A DNA stretch of 64,000 nt. Origin: Inquilinus sp042743185 (GTDB taxonomy: Bacteria > Pseudomonadota > Alphaproteobacteria > DSM-16000 > Inquilinaceae). Under the pieces are notes generated by a model. It had not been told where the DNA came from. It was given only the letters and a program-made list of their open reading frames with translations, and ran no database searches. Position numbers and translations under genes: made by a program. This document shows positions 1 through 7,248 of this stretch, in pieces (position 1 is the first letter of the stretch; each line of letters begins with the position of its first letter). Location of the stretch: NCBI RefSeq assembly GCF_042743185.1, contig NZ_JBHYMS010000043.1, positions 1-64,000 on the forward strand, read 5' to 3'.

Positions 1-347
1 ATCTCGGCCGGGGTGAGGCCGTTGCGCAGGGCGGCCCGGATGTGGGGCGGCAGTTCTTCGAGGTGACCGCCGGCGACCAGGGCGGTGAGGGTGACACAGC
101 TGCGGGTGCGCCGGTCCAGGCCGGGACGGTCCCAGACCTCGCCCCAGGTGTACCGGGTGAGGAACTCCTGGAAGTCCCCCGAGAACCCGTCCGCCTGCGC
201 CAGCGCCTGGTCGACGTGCGCGTCGCCGAGCACTTCCCGGCGCACCTTGAGCCCGGCGTCGTACGGATCGGGCCGTTCCTGCGCCGGTACCGAGGGCGCC
301 GGGGCGATCTCGGCGATGGGCGCGGTCTGCGGCGGGGGCGGCGCCAT
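1..347 (-). CDS. pcaC: 4-carboxymuconolactone decarboxylase family protein (partial, C-terminus outside window)
   Basis: Reading the minus strand from an ATG at 347 gives about 115 residues with the carboxymuconolactone decarboxylase pattern: VRREVLGDAHVDQAL near residue 35, then FQEFLTRYTWGEVWDRPGLD, RRTRSCVTLTALVA, GGHLEELPPHIRAALRNGL and TPAEI at the window edge. Family members act in the protocatechuate branch of the beta-ketoadipate pathway or in related peroxide chemistry. The reading frame runs off the left end, so the C-terminal part is missing. Leucine is often CTC (about half of the leucines), whereas the permease that follows uses almost only CTG. The start codon sits directly against the beginning of the permease homology on the other strand, leaving no intergenic space. 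The family call is firm; whether this stretch belongs to the same replicon is doubtful. Confidence 0.72.
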   Translation of the reverse strand, partial: MAPPPPQTAPIAEIAPAPSVPAQERPDPYDAGLKVRREVLGDAHVDQALAQADGFSGDFQEFLTRYTWGEVWDRPGLDRRTRSCVTLTALVAGGHLEELPPHIRAALRNGLTPAE

Positions 348-1538
348 GGCCGGCTGGACGGGCGGCGGCGGCGGATCGAGGCCTGGCTGCTGCTGGCGCC
401 GCTGGTCGCCTTCCTGCTGCTGGTGTTCGTGGCGCCGATCGCCGGCATGTTGTGGCGCGCCGTCGATGACCGCGACCTGGCCCCGGTGATGCCGCGCACC
501 GTCGCCGCCCTGGCCGCCTGGCACGGCGACGGGCTGCCGGGCGAGGAGGCCTTCGCCGCGCTGGCCGCCGACCTGGCGCAGGCGCGGGCCGAGAAGTCCC
601 TGCCGGCCGCCGCCCGCCGGCTGAACTACGACCGCAACGGTTATCGGACGGTCATCACCAACACCGCGCGCAAGCTGCCCGAAGCGCCGAAAGGCAGCTG
701 GCGGGAGACGCTGACGGCCCTCGACCCGGCCTGGGGCAGCCCCGAGATCTGGGGCGCCATCGCCCGCGCCGCCGGGCCGACCACCGATTTCTACCTGCTG
801 GCCGCGCTGGATCTCCGCCGCGACGCCGCCGGGGCGGTCGTGCCCTCCCCGCCCGACGAATCGATCTACCGCAGCGTGTTCCTGCGCACCTTCCTGGTCG
901 CGCTTTCGGTCACCGCGCTGTGCCTCGTGATCGGCTTCCCGGTCGCCTATCTGCTGGCGACCCGGCCGCCGCAGATCGCCAACATCCTGATGATCCTCGT
1001 GCTGCTGCCGTTCTGGACCTCGCTCTTGGTCCGCACCACCGCCTGGGTGGTGCTGCTGCAGACCAACGGCACGGTCAACGAGATCCTGACCGGGCTGGGG
1101 CTGGTCGGGGAGCCGCTGCAGCTGGTCTACAACCGGGTCGGCGTGCTGATCGCCATGACCCATGTGCTGCTGCCCTACATGATCCTGCCGCTGTACAGCG
1201 TCATGCGCTCGATCCCGCCGGCGCATCTGCGCGCCGCCTACTCGCTCGGCGCCCGGCCGGTCGGCGCCTTCGTCCGTGTCTACCTGCCGCAGACCCTGCC
1301 GGGGATCGGCGCCGGGGCGCTGCTGGTCTTCATCCTGGCGCTCGGCTACTACATCACCCCCGCCCTGGTCGGCGGGCCGGCGGACCAGATGATCAGCTGG
1401 TTCATCGCCTTCTACACCACCAGCACGGTCAACTGGGGCATGGCCTCGGCCCTCGGCCTCCTGCTGCTGGTCGCCACCCTCGCCCTCTACGCGGTCTATG
1501 CCCGGCTGGTGGGTGCCGACCGCATGCGGCTGGGCTGA
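348..1538 (+). CDS. ABC transporter permease, spermidine/putrescine (PotB) type, 5' end uncertain
   Basis: Inner-membrane permease of a polyamine/opine-type ABC importer. The first membrane segment (EAWLLLAPLVAFLLLVFVAP) follows an arginine-rich stretch. Then come roughly 140 mostly hydrophilic residues, predicted periplasmic, and the usual five-segment permease core beginning near nucleotide 880. The EAA loop that docks on the ATPase is visible as RAAYSLGARPVGAFVRVYLP. The open frame continues back to an ATG at 42, but bases 1-347 code better for a pcaC-like protein on the other strand. No ATG, GTG or TTG lies in frame between about 215 and the first membrane segment, so the real N-terminus is not visible and may be missing. 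Five bases separate it from the second permease. The ATPase and binding-protein genes expected upstream are not in the window. Confidence 0.8.
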   Translation, partial: GRLDGRRRRIEAWLLLAPLVAFLLLVFVAPIAGMLWRAVDDRDLAPVMPRTVAALAAWHGDGLPGEEAFAALAADLAQARAEKSLPAAARRLNYDRNGYRTVITNTARKLPEAPKGSWRETLTALDPAWGSPEIWGAIARAAGPTTDFYLLAALDLRRDAAGAVVPSPPDESIYRSVFLRTFLVALSVTALCLVIGFPVAYLLATRPPQIANILMILVLLPFWTSLLVRTTAWVVLLQTNGTVNEILTGLGLVGEPLQLVYNRVGVLIAMTHVLLPYMILPLYSVMRSIPPAHLRAAYSLGARPVGAFVRVYLPQTLPGIGAGALLVFILALGYYITPALVGGPADQMISWFIAFYTTSTVNWGMASALGLLLLVATLALYAVYARLVGADRMRLG

Positions 1539-1543
1539 CCGCC

Positions 1544-2356
1544 ATGAGACTGTTCGAAAGCCTTGCCTTCTGGCGCGCCCTGCTGTGGCTGACCGGGGGC
1601 GCGGCCCTCCTGTTCCTGATCGCGCCGATCCTGGCGATCATGCCGCTGTCCTTCAACGGCGGGTCCTTCCTGGTCTATCCGCTGGACGGGGTGTCGCTGC
1701 GCTGGTTCGCGGAGTTCTTCGGCTCCGAGCGCTGGATGGGGGCGCTGGCCAACAGCCTGATCGTCGGCGGCGCCACCACGGTGCTGGCGACGGCGCTGGG
1801 CATCCCGGCGGCGCTGGGGCTGAACCATGCGCCGCTGCGCTTCCGCGGGCTGCTGACCGGCCTGCTGCTGTCGCCGATGATCGTGCCGGTGGTGATCGTG
1901 GCGGTCGGGCTCTACTTCGCCTTCGCCGCGGTCGGGCTGACCAACAGCTATGCCGGGCTGATCCTGGCGCACACGGCGCTGGCCGCCCCCTTCGTCGTGA
2001 TCACCGTCGGCGCCACGCTGCAGGGGCTGGACCGCAACCTGCCGCGCGCCGCCTCCAGCCTCGGCGCCCGACCGACCACCGTGTTCTTCAAGGTGACGCT
2101 GCCGCTGATCCTGCCCGGCGTGGTCTCCGGCGCGCTGTTCGCTTTCGTCACCTCCTTCGACGAGGTGGTGGTGGCGCTGCTGCTGGCGGGGCCGGGCCAG
2201 CGCACCCTGCCGCGCGAGATGTTCAACGGCATCCGCGAGAGCATCACCCCGACCATCACCGCCGCCGCCAGCGTGCTGATCGTGGTCTCGACCCTGATGC
2301 TGATCGCGATCGAGGCGCTGCGCCGCCGCGGCGAAAGGCTGCGGGCCCGGCGCTGA
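1544..2356 (+). CDS. ABC transporter permease, spermidine/putrescine (PotC) type
   Basis: Second permease of the same importer, 270 residues, close to the usual PotC length. Six membrane segments are apparent; the first is near residues 10-32 (FWRALLWLTGGAALLFLIAP). The ATPase-docking EAA loop reads RAASSLGARPTTVFFKVTLP and is followed by ILPGVVSGALFAFVTSFDEV, typical of the family. The gene starts with ATG five bases after the stop of the preceding permease, so the two are surely co-transcribed. The C-terminus is a short arginine-rich cytoplasmic tail. The substrate cannot be fixed without the binding protein; polyamines, opines or related cations are the family norm. Confidence 0.88.
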   Translation: MRLFESLAFWRALLWLTGGAALLFLIAPILAIMPLSFNGGSFLVYPLDGVSLRWFAEFFGSERWMGALANSLIVGGATTVLATALGIPAALGLNHAPLRFRGLLTGLLLSPMIVPVVIVAVGLYFAFAAVGLTNSYAGLILAHTALAAPFVVITVGATLQGLDRNLPRAASSLGARPTTVFFKVTLPLILPGVVSGALFAFVTSFDEVVVALLLAGPGQRTLPREMFNGIRESITPTITAAASVLIVVSTLMLIAIEALRRRGERLRARR

Positions 2357-2383
2357 CTTGCCGCTGCCGGCGCATCGGAGGTA

Positions 2384-2407
2384 CTGAAGCGGATGCTTCA
2401 GCATCCG
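2384..2407. promoter_or_regulatory. two mutually exclusive hairpins over the arsR-family start codon
   Basis: CTGAAGC (2384-2390) pairs perfectly with GCTTCAG (2395-2401), and CGGATGC (2390-2396) pairs perfectly with GCATCCG (2401-2407). Each has a seven-base stem and four-base loop. They share bases, so only one can form at a time. Both include the ATG at 2393. This could be an operator overlapping the start of the ArsR-type gene, or an RNA switch controlling its translation; the sequence cannot tell which. Confidence 0.45.
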
Positions 2408-2734
2408 CAGCCGCTCGACCTGATGTTCCAGGCCCTGGCCGATCCCAGCCGGCGGGTGATGGTCGAGCGGCTGAGCCGCGGCCCGGCCTCGGTCAGCGAG
2501 CTGGCCCAGCCGCTCGCCATGTCGCTGTCGGCCGTGGTCCAGCACCTGGCGGTGCTGGAGGCCAGCGGCCTGGTGCGGTCGGAGAAGGTCGGCCGCGTGC
2601 GCACCTGCCGGATCGAGCCGGCGGCGCTGCACACGGCCGAGCAATGGCTCAGCGACCGGCGACTGAGCTGGGAGCACAAGCTGGACAGGCTCGGCGACTA
2701 CCTCGCCAAGGCGGCGGACGAACCCTCCTCCTAA
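2393..2734 (+). CDS. ArsR family transcriptional regulator
   Basis: A 113-residue winged-helix repressor. The ArsR pattern is clear: LALADPSRR-type start (FQALADPSRRVMVERLSRG), the recognition helix region SVSELAQPLAMSLSAVVQHL and the wing LEASGLVRSEKVGRVRTCRI. No metal-binding cysteine pair is present; it resembles the subgroup usually paired with an SRPBCC (AHSA1) protein, and the tail SWEHKLDRLGDYLAK fits that group. No SRPBCC partner follows here. The ATG at 2393 is preceded by GGAGG at about 2377-2381. The stop overlaps the stop of the convergent amino-acid permease by four bases. Its target is not evident beyond likely self-control through the overlapping inverted repeats. Confidence 0.9.
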   Translation: MLQHPQPLDLMFQALADPSRRVMVERLSRGPASVSELAQPLAMSLSAVVQHLAVLEASGLVRSEKVGRVRTCRIEPAALHTAEQWLSDRRLSWEHKLDRLGDYLAKAADEPSS

Positions 2735-4143
2735 TTCACCGGCCCACGCCCGCCGATGTCTTCCATCGCCGGCTCCGCGGCCGACTGGCCGGTGGCGCGG
2801 TTGATCAGAACGGTGACGACCCAGAGGCCGACGCCGATCGCCAGGAGGATTCCGGCGATCGCGTATTGCTCGGGATTGCGCCCGGTCCAGGGCCCGACCA
2901 GGAAGGCGCAGGACACGGCGCCGACGACGGGCAGGATGGTCGGCGTGCGGAAATGCTGGTGCTCGACGGTGTCGCGGCGCAGCACCAGCACGGCGACGTT
3001 GACCACGGTGAAGACGCAGAGCAGCAGCAGAGCCGTGGTGCCGCCCAGGGCCGGAATGCCGCCGACGAAGCCGATCAGGCCGAAGGCCAGGAGGGTGGTG
3101 AAGCCGATCGCCACGGCAGGGGTGCGCCGCACCGGATGGACCCGGCCCAGCACCCCGGGCAGCACGCGCTCCCGGCTCATGCCGTAGACCAGGCGGCTGG
3201 CCATCAGCATGTTGATCAGCGCGGTATTCGCCACCGCGAACATGGTGATGAAGCCGAAGATCTCGATCGGGAAGCTGGGCGCGCCGGCTTGCACCACCTG
3301 CAGCAGCGGCGTCTCGCCCTCGCCGAGTTGCTCGGGCGGCACCAGGGTGATCGCCGAGATCGACACCAGCGTGTAGATCACGGCGGTGATGAACAGCCCG
3401 GTCAGCAGCACCTTCGGGAAGATCCGGCTGGGCTCGCGGGCCTCCTCCGCCATGTTGACCGAATCCTCGAAGCCGACCATGGCGAAGAAGGCCAGCGTGG
3501 TGGCGGCGATCACCGACCAGAAGGCGCCGCGCTCGGCAGGCGCGAACTGGGTGACGCGCGAGACGTCGCCCTGGCCCAGCCCGATCGCCCACAGCCCGAT
3601 GACGATGATGATCAAGAGGCCGGTCAACTCGACCATGGTCAGCACGACATTGACCTTCACGCTTTCGCCGACGCCGCGGAAGTTGATCGCCGCGACCACG
3701 GCCATGAAGGCCAGGCCGATCAGGGTGATGCCGCCGGACGACAGCCCGAGAGCGAAGGCGTTCGACAGGTTGGCGGCGAAGGCGCGCGAAGCGGTGGAGG
3801 CCGAGGTGATGCCCGAGCACATCACCGCGAAGGCGACGAGGAAGGTGATGAAATGGATGCCGAAGGCCTTGTGCGTGTATAGCGCCGCGCCGGCGGCGCG
3901 CGGGTATTTGGTCACCAGTTCCAGATAGCTGAAGGCGGTGACCAGGGCGACGGCGAAGGCCACCAGGAAGGGCAGCCAGACCACGCCGCCGACCTGCTTC
4001 GCCACCTGCCCTGTCAGGGCGTAGATGCCGGTGCCGAGGATGTCGCCGATGATGAACAGCAGCAACAGCCAGGGTCCCATGACCCGATGCAGGCTCGGCT
4101 CGGCGGCCGGCGCGCTCTGGGCTTTCTTGGCGATGTCGACCAT
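2731..4143 (-). CDS. APC family amino acid permease
   Basis: A 470-residue, roughly 12-segment inner-membrane amino-acid/polyamine/organocation transporter. The first segment holds the family signature around GDILGTGIYALTGQVA. Later features typical of APC carriers are GFEDSVNMAEEAREPSRIFP in the middle and ASRLVYGMSRERVLPGVLGR near residue 330. The start chosen is the ATG at 4143 (MVDIAKKAQS), preceded by AAGGGGGAG; upstream in-frame starts lack such a site. The specific substrate cannot be read from sequence. The gene is a single transcription unit converging on the ArsR gene. Confidence 0.9.
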   Translation of the reverse strand: MVDIAKKAQSAPAAEPSLHRVMGPWLLLLFIIGDILGTGIYALTGQVAKQVGGVVWLPFLVAFAVALVTAFSYLELVTKYPRAAGAALYTHKAFGIHFITFLVAFAVMCSGITSASTASRAFAANLSNAFALGLSSGGITLIGLAFMAVVAAINFRGVGESVKVNVVLTMVELTGLLIIIVIGLWAIGLGQGDVSRVTQFAPAERGAFWSVIAATTLAFFAMVGFEDSVNMAEEAREPSRIFPKVLLTGLFITAVIYTLVSISAITLVPPEQLGEGETPLLQVVQAGAPSFPIEIFGFITMFAVANTALINMLMASRLVYGMSRERVLPGVLGRVHPVRRTPAVAIGFTTLLAFGLIGFVGGIPALGGTTALLLLCVFTVVNVAVLVLRRDTVEHQHFRTPTILPVVGAVSCAFLVGPWTGRNPEQYAIAGILLAIGVGLWVVTVLINRATGQSAAEPAMEDIGGRGPVN

Positions 4144-4529
4144 CAACTCCCCCTTCTTGACGATCACAAGCAGCTCTGCATGAAACAGCATTTCCCGAGG
4201 AATGTCGCCCCAGGCCCGCCCACGACCGCCGCCGGGCGCCCTCCGCCGAAGCAGGGAGGGCCCGGTGGAGAGGCATTCAGTCCTCGAGGCCCTGCGGCCA
4301 TTCATCGAGATGGCACGGGAGGATTGGCCGGAGAGCTAGCGTGGCGAAATCTTGAAAAATTCAAGACACCGCGCCTGATTTGATTAGCTATTAGCACCGC
4401 CTGGGTTGGCTTCCATGATTTAACTTCGAGACTCGTGATGAAATCTTCTGGCAAAATCCTCCCATAAGGATTTCGACGGCCCTGATGGATCCTGATCCTC
4501 GGCGCCGTCTCTTGGAAGGGAGGAGCGAC
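4144..4529. other. intergenic region between divergent APC permease and RTX genes
   Basis: About 390 bases without a convincing gene. Bases 4330-4480 are clearly less GC-rich than the surroundings and probably hold the promoter of the RTX gene, and perhaps that of the permease on the other strand. A perfect inverted repeat lies at 4350-4366. No confident -35/-10 pair was identified. Confidence 0.5.
4350..4366. promoter_or_regulatory. perfect inverted repeat TCTTGAA-AAA-TTCAAGA
   Basis: Seven-base arms separated by AAA, in the AT-richer part of the divergent intergenic region, about 165 bases before the RTX start. Symmetry and position suggest a regulator binding site, possibly with promoter overlap. 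No regulator can be assigned. Confidence 0.4.
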
Positions 4530-6521
4530 ATGGCGATCATCAACGGCACCGAGCAGGACGATGTCCTGACCGGCACCGAGACCGACGATTCGATCACCGG
4601 CTTCGGCGGCAACGACCGGATCACCGGCGGTGGCGGCGACGACATCGTCCAGGCCGGCAGCGGCGACGACACGGCGGCCGGCGGGGCGGGCGACGATTCT
4701 CTGACCGGCGGCAGCGGCAACGACGTGCTGGAGGGGGGCGCCGACGCCGACACCCTCGATGGCGGCACCGGCATCGATATCGCCTCCTACGCCGGCTCGG
4801 CCGCCGCGGTCACGATCGACCTCGGCGCCGGCACGGTCTCGGGCGGCGACGCCGCAGGCGACACGCTGCGCGCGATCGAGGGCCTGATCGGCTCGGCCTT
4901 CAACGACGTGCTGACCGGCGACGCCGGCGCCAACGCCCTGTCCGGCGGTGATGGCGACGATACGCTCCAAGGCGGCACCGGCGCCGACCGGATCGAGGGC
5001 GGCGCCGGGATCGACACCCTCTCCTACCGGTCGTCCTCGGGCGCGGTCTCGGTCAGCCTGCTGCTCGGCACCGCGAGCGGCGGCGACGCCGAGGGCGACA
5101 GCTTCAGCGGCATCGAGCGGCTGATCGGGGGTGGCGGCGGCGACCGGCTGGCGGGCAACGCGGCGGCGGACGTCCTGGACGGCTGGAGCAGCGACGACAT
5201 CCTCTACGGCCACAGCGGCGCCGACAGGCTGATCGGCTCCTCCGGCGACGATATCCTGGTCGGCGGCATCGGCGCCGACACGCTGCTGGGCGGTGACGAC
5301 CAGCGTGACGACGGCCAGAACGACTGGGCCTACTACCACACCAGCGCGGCCGGGGTGGTCGTCGACCTGACGGCCGGAACCGCCAGCGGTGGCGACGCCC
5401 AAGGCGACACCCTGACCGGGATCGAGAACCTTCGCGGATCGCAATATGACGACATCCTGACCGGTGGCGACATCTACTCTGCCCAGCTCGAAGGCGGGGC
5501 GGGCAATGACGAGCTGCGCGCCGGAACCCGCGACGGCCGGTTCGACGGCGGCACGGGCGACGATACGATCATCGGCGGGGATTGGGGCGAGGAGCTTTTC
5601 GGCGGCGCCGGCGCCGATATTCTCCGCGGCAACAGCGGGATCGACACGCTCGAAGGCGGCGCGGGGGCAGACCGGCTGGACGGGGGCGACCACACCGACA
5701 CGGCGTCCTATCAGCACGCGGCGCGAGGGGTGACCGTCGATCTCGGGGCCGGCACGGGGTCGCGTGGCGACGCCGAGGGCGACGTCTATGTCGGGATCGA
5801 AAATATCATGGGGTCCAGCCATGACGACGTTCTGACCGGCGATTCCGGCAGCAACGAGATCAATGGCGGGGGCGGGAACGACCTGATCGACGGCGGCAGC
5901 GGCGACTTCCTCTATGGAGGCGCCGGGATCGACACCATCACCTTCGCCAATGCGACAAGCTGGGTGTGGGCCCGGCTCGAAGGCAGCCAGTCCAACATGA
6001 CCAGCTATATCGGCAGCGGTTCCGAGAACCTCATCGGATCGGTCTTCGGCGACAGGCTGGTCGGCAGCCGCGACGCCAATCGGATCGAGGGCGGAGACGG
6101 TGCGGACCAGCTGACCGGCGCCGGCGGAGACGACACGCTCCTCGGGGGCGGAGGAGACGATCGGATCGACGGAGGGGGTGGTGCGGATGCCCTGACCGGC
6201 GGCGGCGGCGCCGATGCCTTCCACTATCGGTATTTCGGCGACAGCACCGCCGATGTCGCCGGCCGCGACCGCATCGGGGATTTCTCATCGGCCGATGGCG
6301 ACAAGATCAACCTGCAGGCGATCGATGCGGATGGCACGGCGGGCAGCAGCTTCACCTTCACCGAAGGCGGCGCCTTCACCGGCATCGCCGGCGAGCTGAT
6401 CGTCGTCGCCGACGGCGGCGTGTCCACGGTCATGGGCGACCAGAACGGCGACCGGGTCGCGGACATGGCGATCGACGTGGTCACCACGACCGCGCTGACC
6501 GCCGCCGATTTCGTGCTCTGA
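4530..6521 (+). CDS. RTX calcium-binding repeat protein, probable type I secretion substrate
   Basis: A 663-residue acidic protein made almost entirely of glycine/aspartate nonapeptide repeats (GGxGxDxLx; for example GGSGNDVLEGGADADTLDGG near residue 65) that bind calcium after export. Between repeat blocks sits a recurring longer module, an aromatic SY motif then VTVDLGAGTxSGGDAxGD and a IENLxGSxxDDxLTGD element, seen at about residues 90, 170, 270 and 405, with a divergent copy near 480. There is no N-terminal signal peptide. The last 100 residues resemble the serralysin C-terminal secretion domain (DRIGDFSSADGDKINLQAID, then FTGIAGEL, GDQNGDRVADMAI, ending DFVL). I see no enzymatic domain. 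The ATG at 4530 has GGGAGGAG upstream. ABC/MFP/TolC secretion genes are not in the window. Confidence 0.9.
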   Translation: MAIINGTEQDDVLTGTETDDSITGFGGNDRITGGGGDDIVQAGSGDDTAAGGAGDDSLTGGSGNDVLEGGADADTLDGGTGIDIASYAGSAAAVTIDLGAGTVSGGDAAGDTLRAIEGLIGSAFNDVLTGDAGANALSGGDGDDTLQGGTGADRIEGGAGIDTLSYRSSSGAVSVSLLLGTASGGDAEGDSFSGIERLIGGGGGDRLAGNAAADVLDGWSSDDILYGHSGADRLIGSSGDDILVGGIGADTLLGGDDQRDDGQNDWAYYHTSAAGVVVDLTAGTASGGDAQGDTLTGIENLRGSQYDDILTGGDIYSAQLEGGAGNDELRAGTRDGRFDGGTGDDTIIGGDWGEELFGGAGADILRGNSGIDTLEGGAGADRLDGGDHTDTASYQHAARGVTVDLGAGTGSRGDAEGDVYVGIENIMGSSHDDVLTGDSGSNEINGGGGNDLIDGGSGDFLYGGAGIDTITFANATSWVWARLEGSQSNMTSYIGSGSENLIGSVFGDRLVGSRDANRIEGGDGADQLTGAGGDDTLLGGGGDDRIDGGGGADALTGGGGADAFHYRYFGDSTADVAGRDRIGDFSSADGDKINLQAIDADGTAGSSFTFTEGGAFTGIAGELIVVADGGVSTVMGDQNGDRVADMAIDVVTTTALTAADFVL

Positions 6522-6528
6522 TATGGAA

Positions 6529-6554
6529 AAGGCCCGGACCGAGGTCCGGGCCTT
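6529..6554. terminator. bidirectional rho-independent-type terminator
   Basis: A 12-base perfect stem, AAGGCCCGGACC (6529-6540) with GGTCCGGGCCTT (6543-6554), lies between the stops of the converging RTX and dps genes, 8 bases after one and about 21 before the other. The A and T ends of the stem give weak T tracts in both directions. Confidence 0.8.
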
Positions 6555-6575
6555 CATCCCCTTCGTCCGGGCTGC

Positions 6576-7025
6576 TTACGCCACGGTGGCGCGCAGCATC
6601 CAGGCGGTCTTGTCGTGATAGGTGATCCGGTCGGTCAGCAGGTCGACGGTCGAATCGTCGCCCGCCTTCTCGCCGACGGCCAGGGCGGCCTTGGCCTGCT
6701 CCGACAGCAGCTCGTGGCTCTTGGCCAGGTCCTTGACCATGGCGGTGCCGTCGAGCCCGTCCTTGGGCGACGACACCTTGGTCAGCTTGGAGAAGGCCTC
6801 GAAGCTGCCCGGCGCGTAGTCGCCGAGGGCGCGGATCCGCTCCGCCACGTCGTCCACCGCCGCGAACAGCTCCTTGTACTGCTCCTCGAACATCAGGTGC
6901 AGCGAGCGGAACTGCGGGCCTTCCACGTTCCAGTGATAGTTCTGGGTCTTGATCTGGAGGGCGTAGGTATCGGCCAGCACCTGCTTCAGCGCGTCCACGA
7001 CCGGCGTATTGGAGGCCTTGCTCAT
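6576..7025 (-). CDS. dps: Dps family DNA-binding ferritin-like protein
   Basis: A 149-residue Dps: forms a dodecamer that binds DNA and oxidises and stores iron using hydrogen peroxide, protecting the chromosome in stress or stationary phase. Inter-subunit ferroxidase ligands are all present: His31 in NYHWNV, His43 in SLHLMFEEQY, Asp58 and Glu62 in AAVDDVAERIRALGDYAPGS. The N-terminus has only two lysines before the first helix, so DNA binding may be modest. The ATG at 7025 is favoured over an immediately preceding GTG because of AGGAGAA seven bases upstream. It stands alone, with a shared terminator at its 3' end and an EcfG-like promoter candidate upstream. Confidence 0.95.
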   Translation of the reverse strand: MSKASNTPVVDALKQVLADTYALQIKTQNYHWNVEGPQFRSLHLMFEEQYKELFAAVDDVAERIRALGDYAPGSFEAFSKLTKVSSPKDGLDGTAMVKDLAKSHELLSEQAKAALAVGEKAGDDSTVDLLTDRITYHDKTAWMLRATVA

Positions 7026-7087
7026 CACCCTTCTCCTGCTTTTCGGAGGCGTTCCGGCCCGTGCCCCGGGCCGCTGCCACGGTTTCT

Positions 7088-7132
7088 AAAATGGCCCCGA
7101 TCCGGCGGAGTTCCAATCGATCCGTCGGATCG
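7088..7132 (-). promoter_or_regulatory. candidate EcfG-type promoter and palindrome upstream of dps
   Basis: On the minus strand GGAAC (7114-7110) is followed after 16 bases by CATTTT (7093-7088). This is one base off the alphaproteobacterial general-stress sigma EcfG pattern GGAAC-N16/17-CGTT. It lies 63 bases before the dps start. Just upstream is a perfect palindrome, CGATCCG-T-CGGATCG (7118-7132), which could bind a regulator. dps is a common EcfG target in alphaproteobacteria (established), so the match is plausible but imperfect. Confidence 0.35.
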
Positions 7133-7248
7133 GGACGATCAACCCTCCTTATCGGAAAAAGCAGGTCGACTTCCACCTCTCATACCGGATAGGGCCGGGC
7201 GGATTCAGCCGAGACAGTTGCCTATGGCACGGCGGTAGGGGCGAGCGG

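Noticed and set aside
1496..4276. Several very long alternative frames (over 700 codons) across the permease/ArsR/APC region
   Set aside because: They are arginine/proline/alanine-rich shadows caused by high GC3, and they cross the ends of well-supported genes on both strands.
4302..6224. A 640-codon open frame on the minus strand through the RTX gene
   Set aside because: It is the mirror of the GC-rich glycine/aspartate repeats, giving a valine/alanine repeat with no family character. The plus-strand RTX frame has a ribosome site and a recognisable secretion domain.
4560..6230. Short periodic repeats suggesting a CRISPR array
   Set aside because: The period follows codons of RTX nonapeptides in one open frame; there are no constant repeats with unique spacers.
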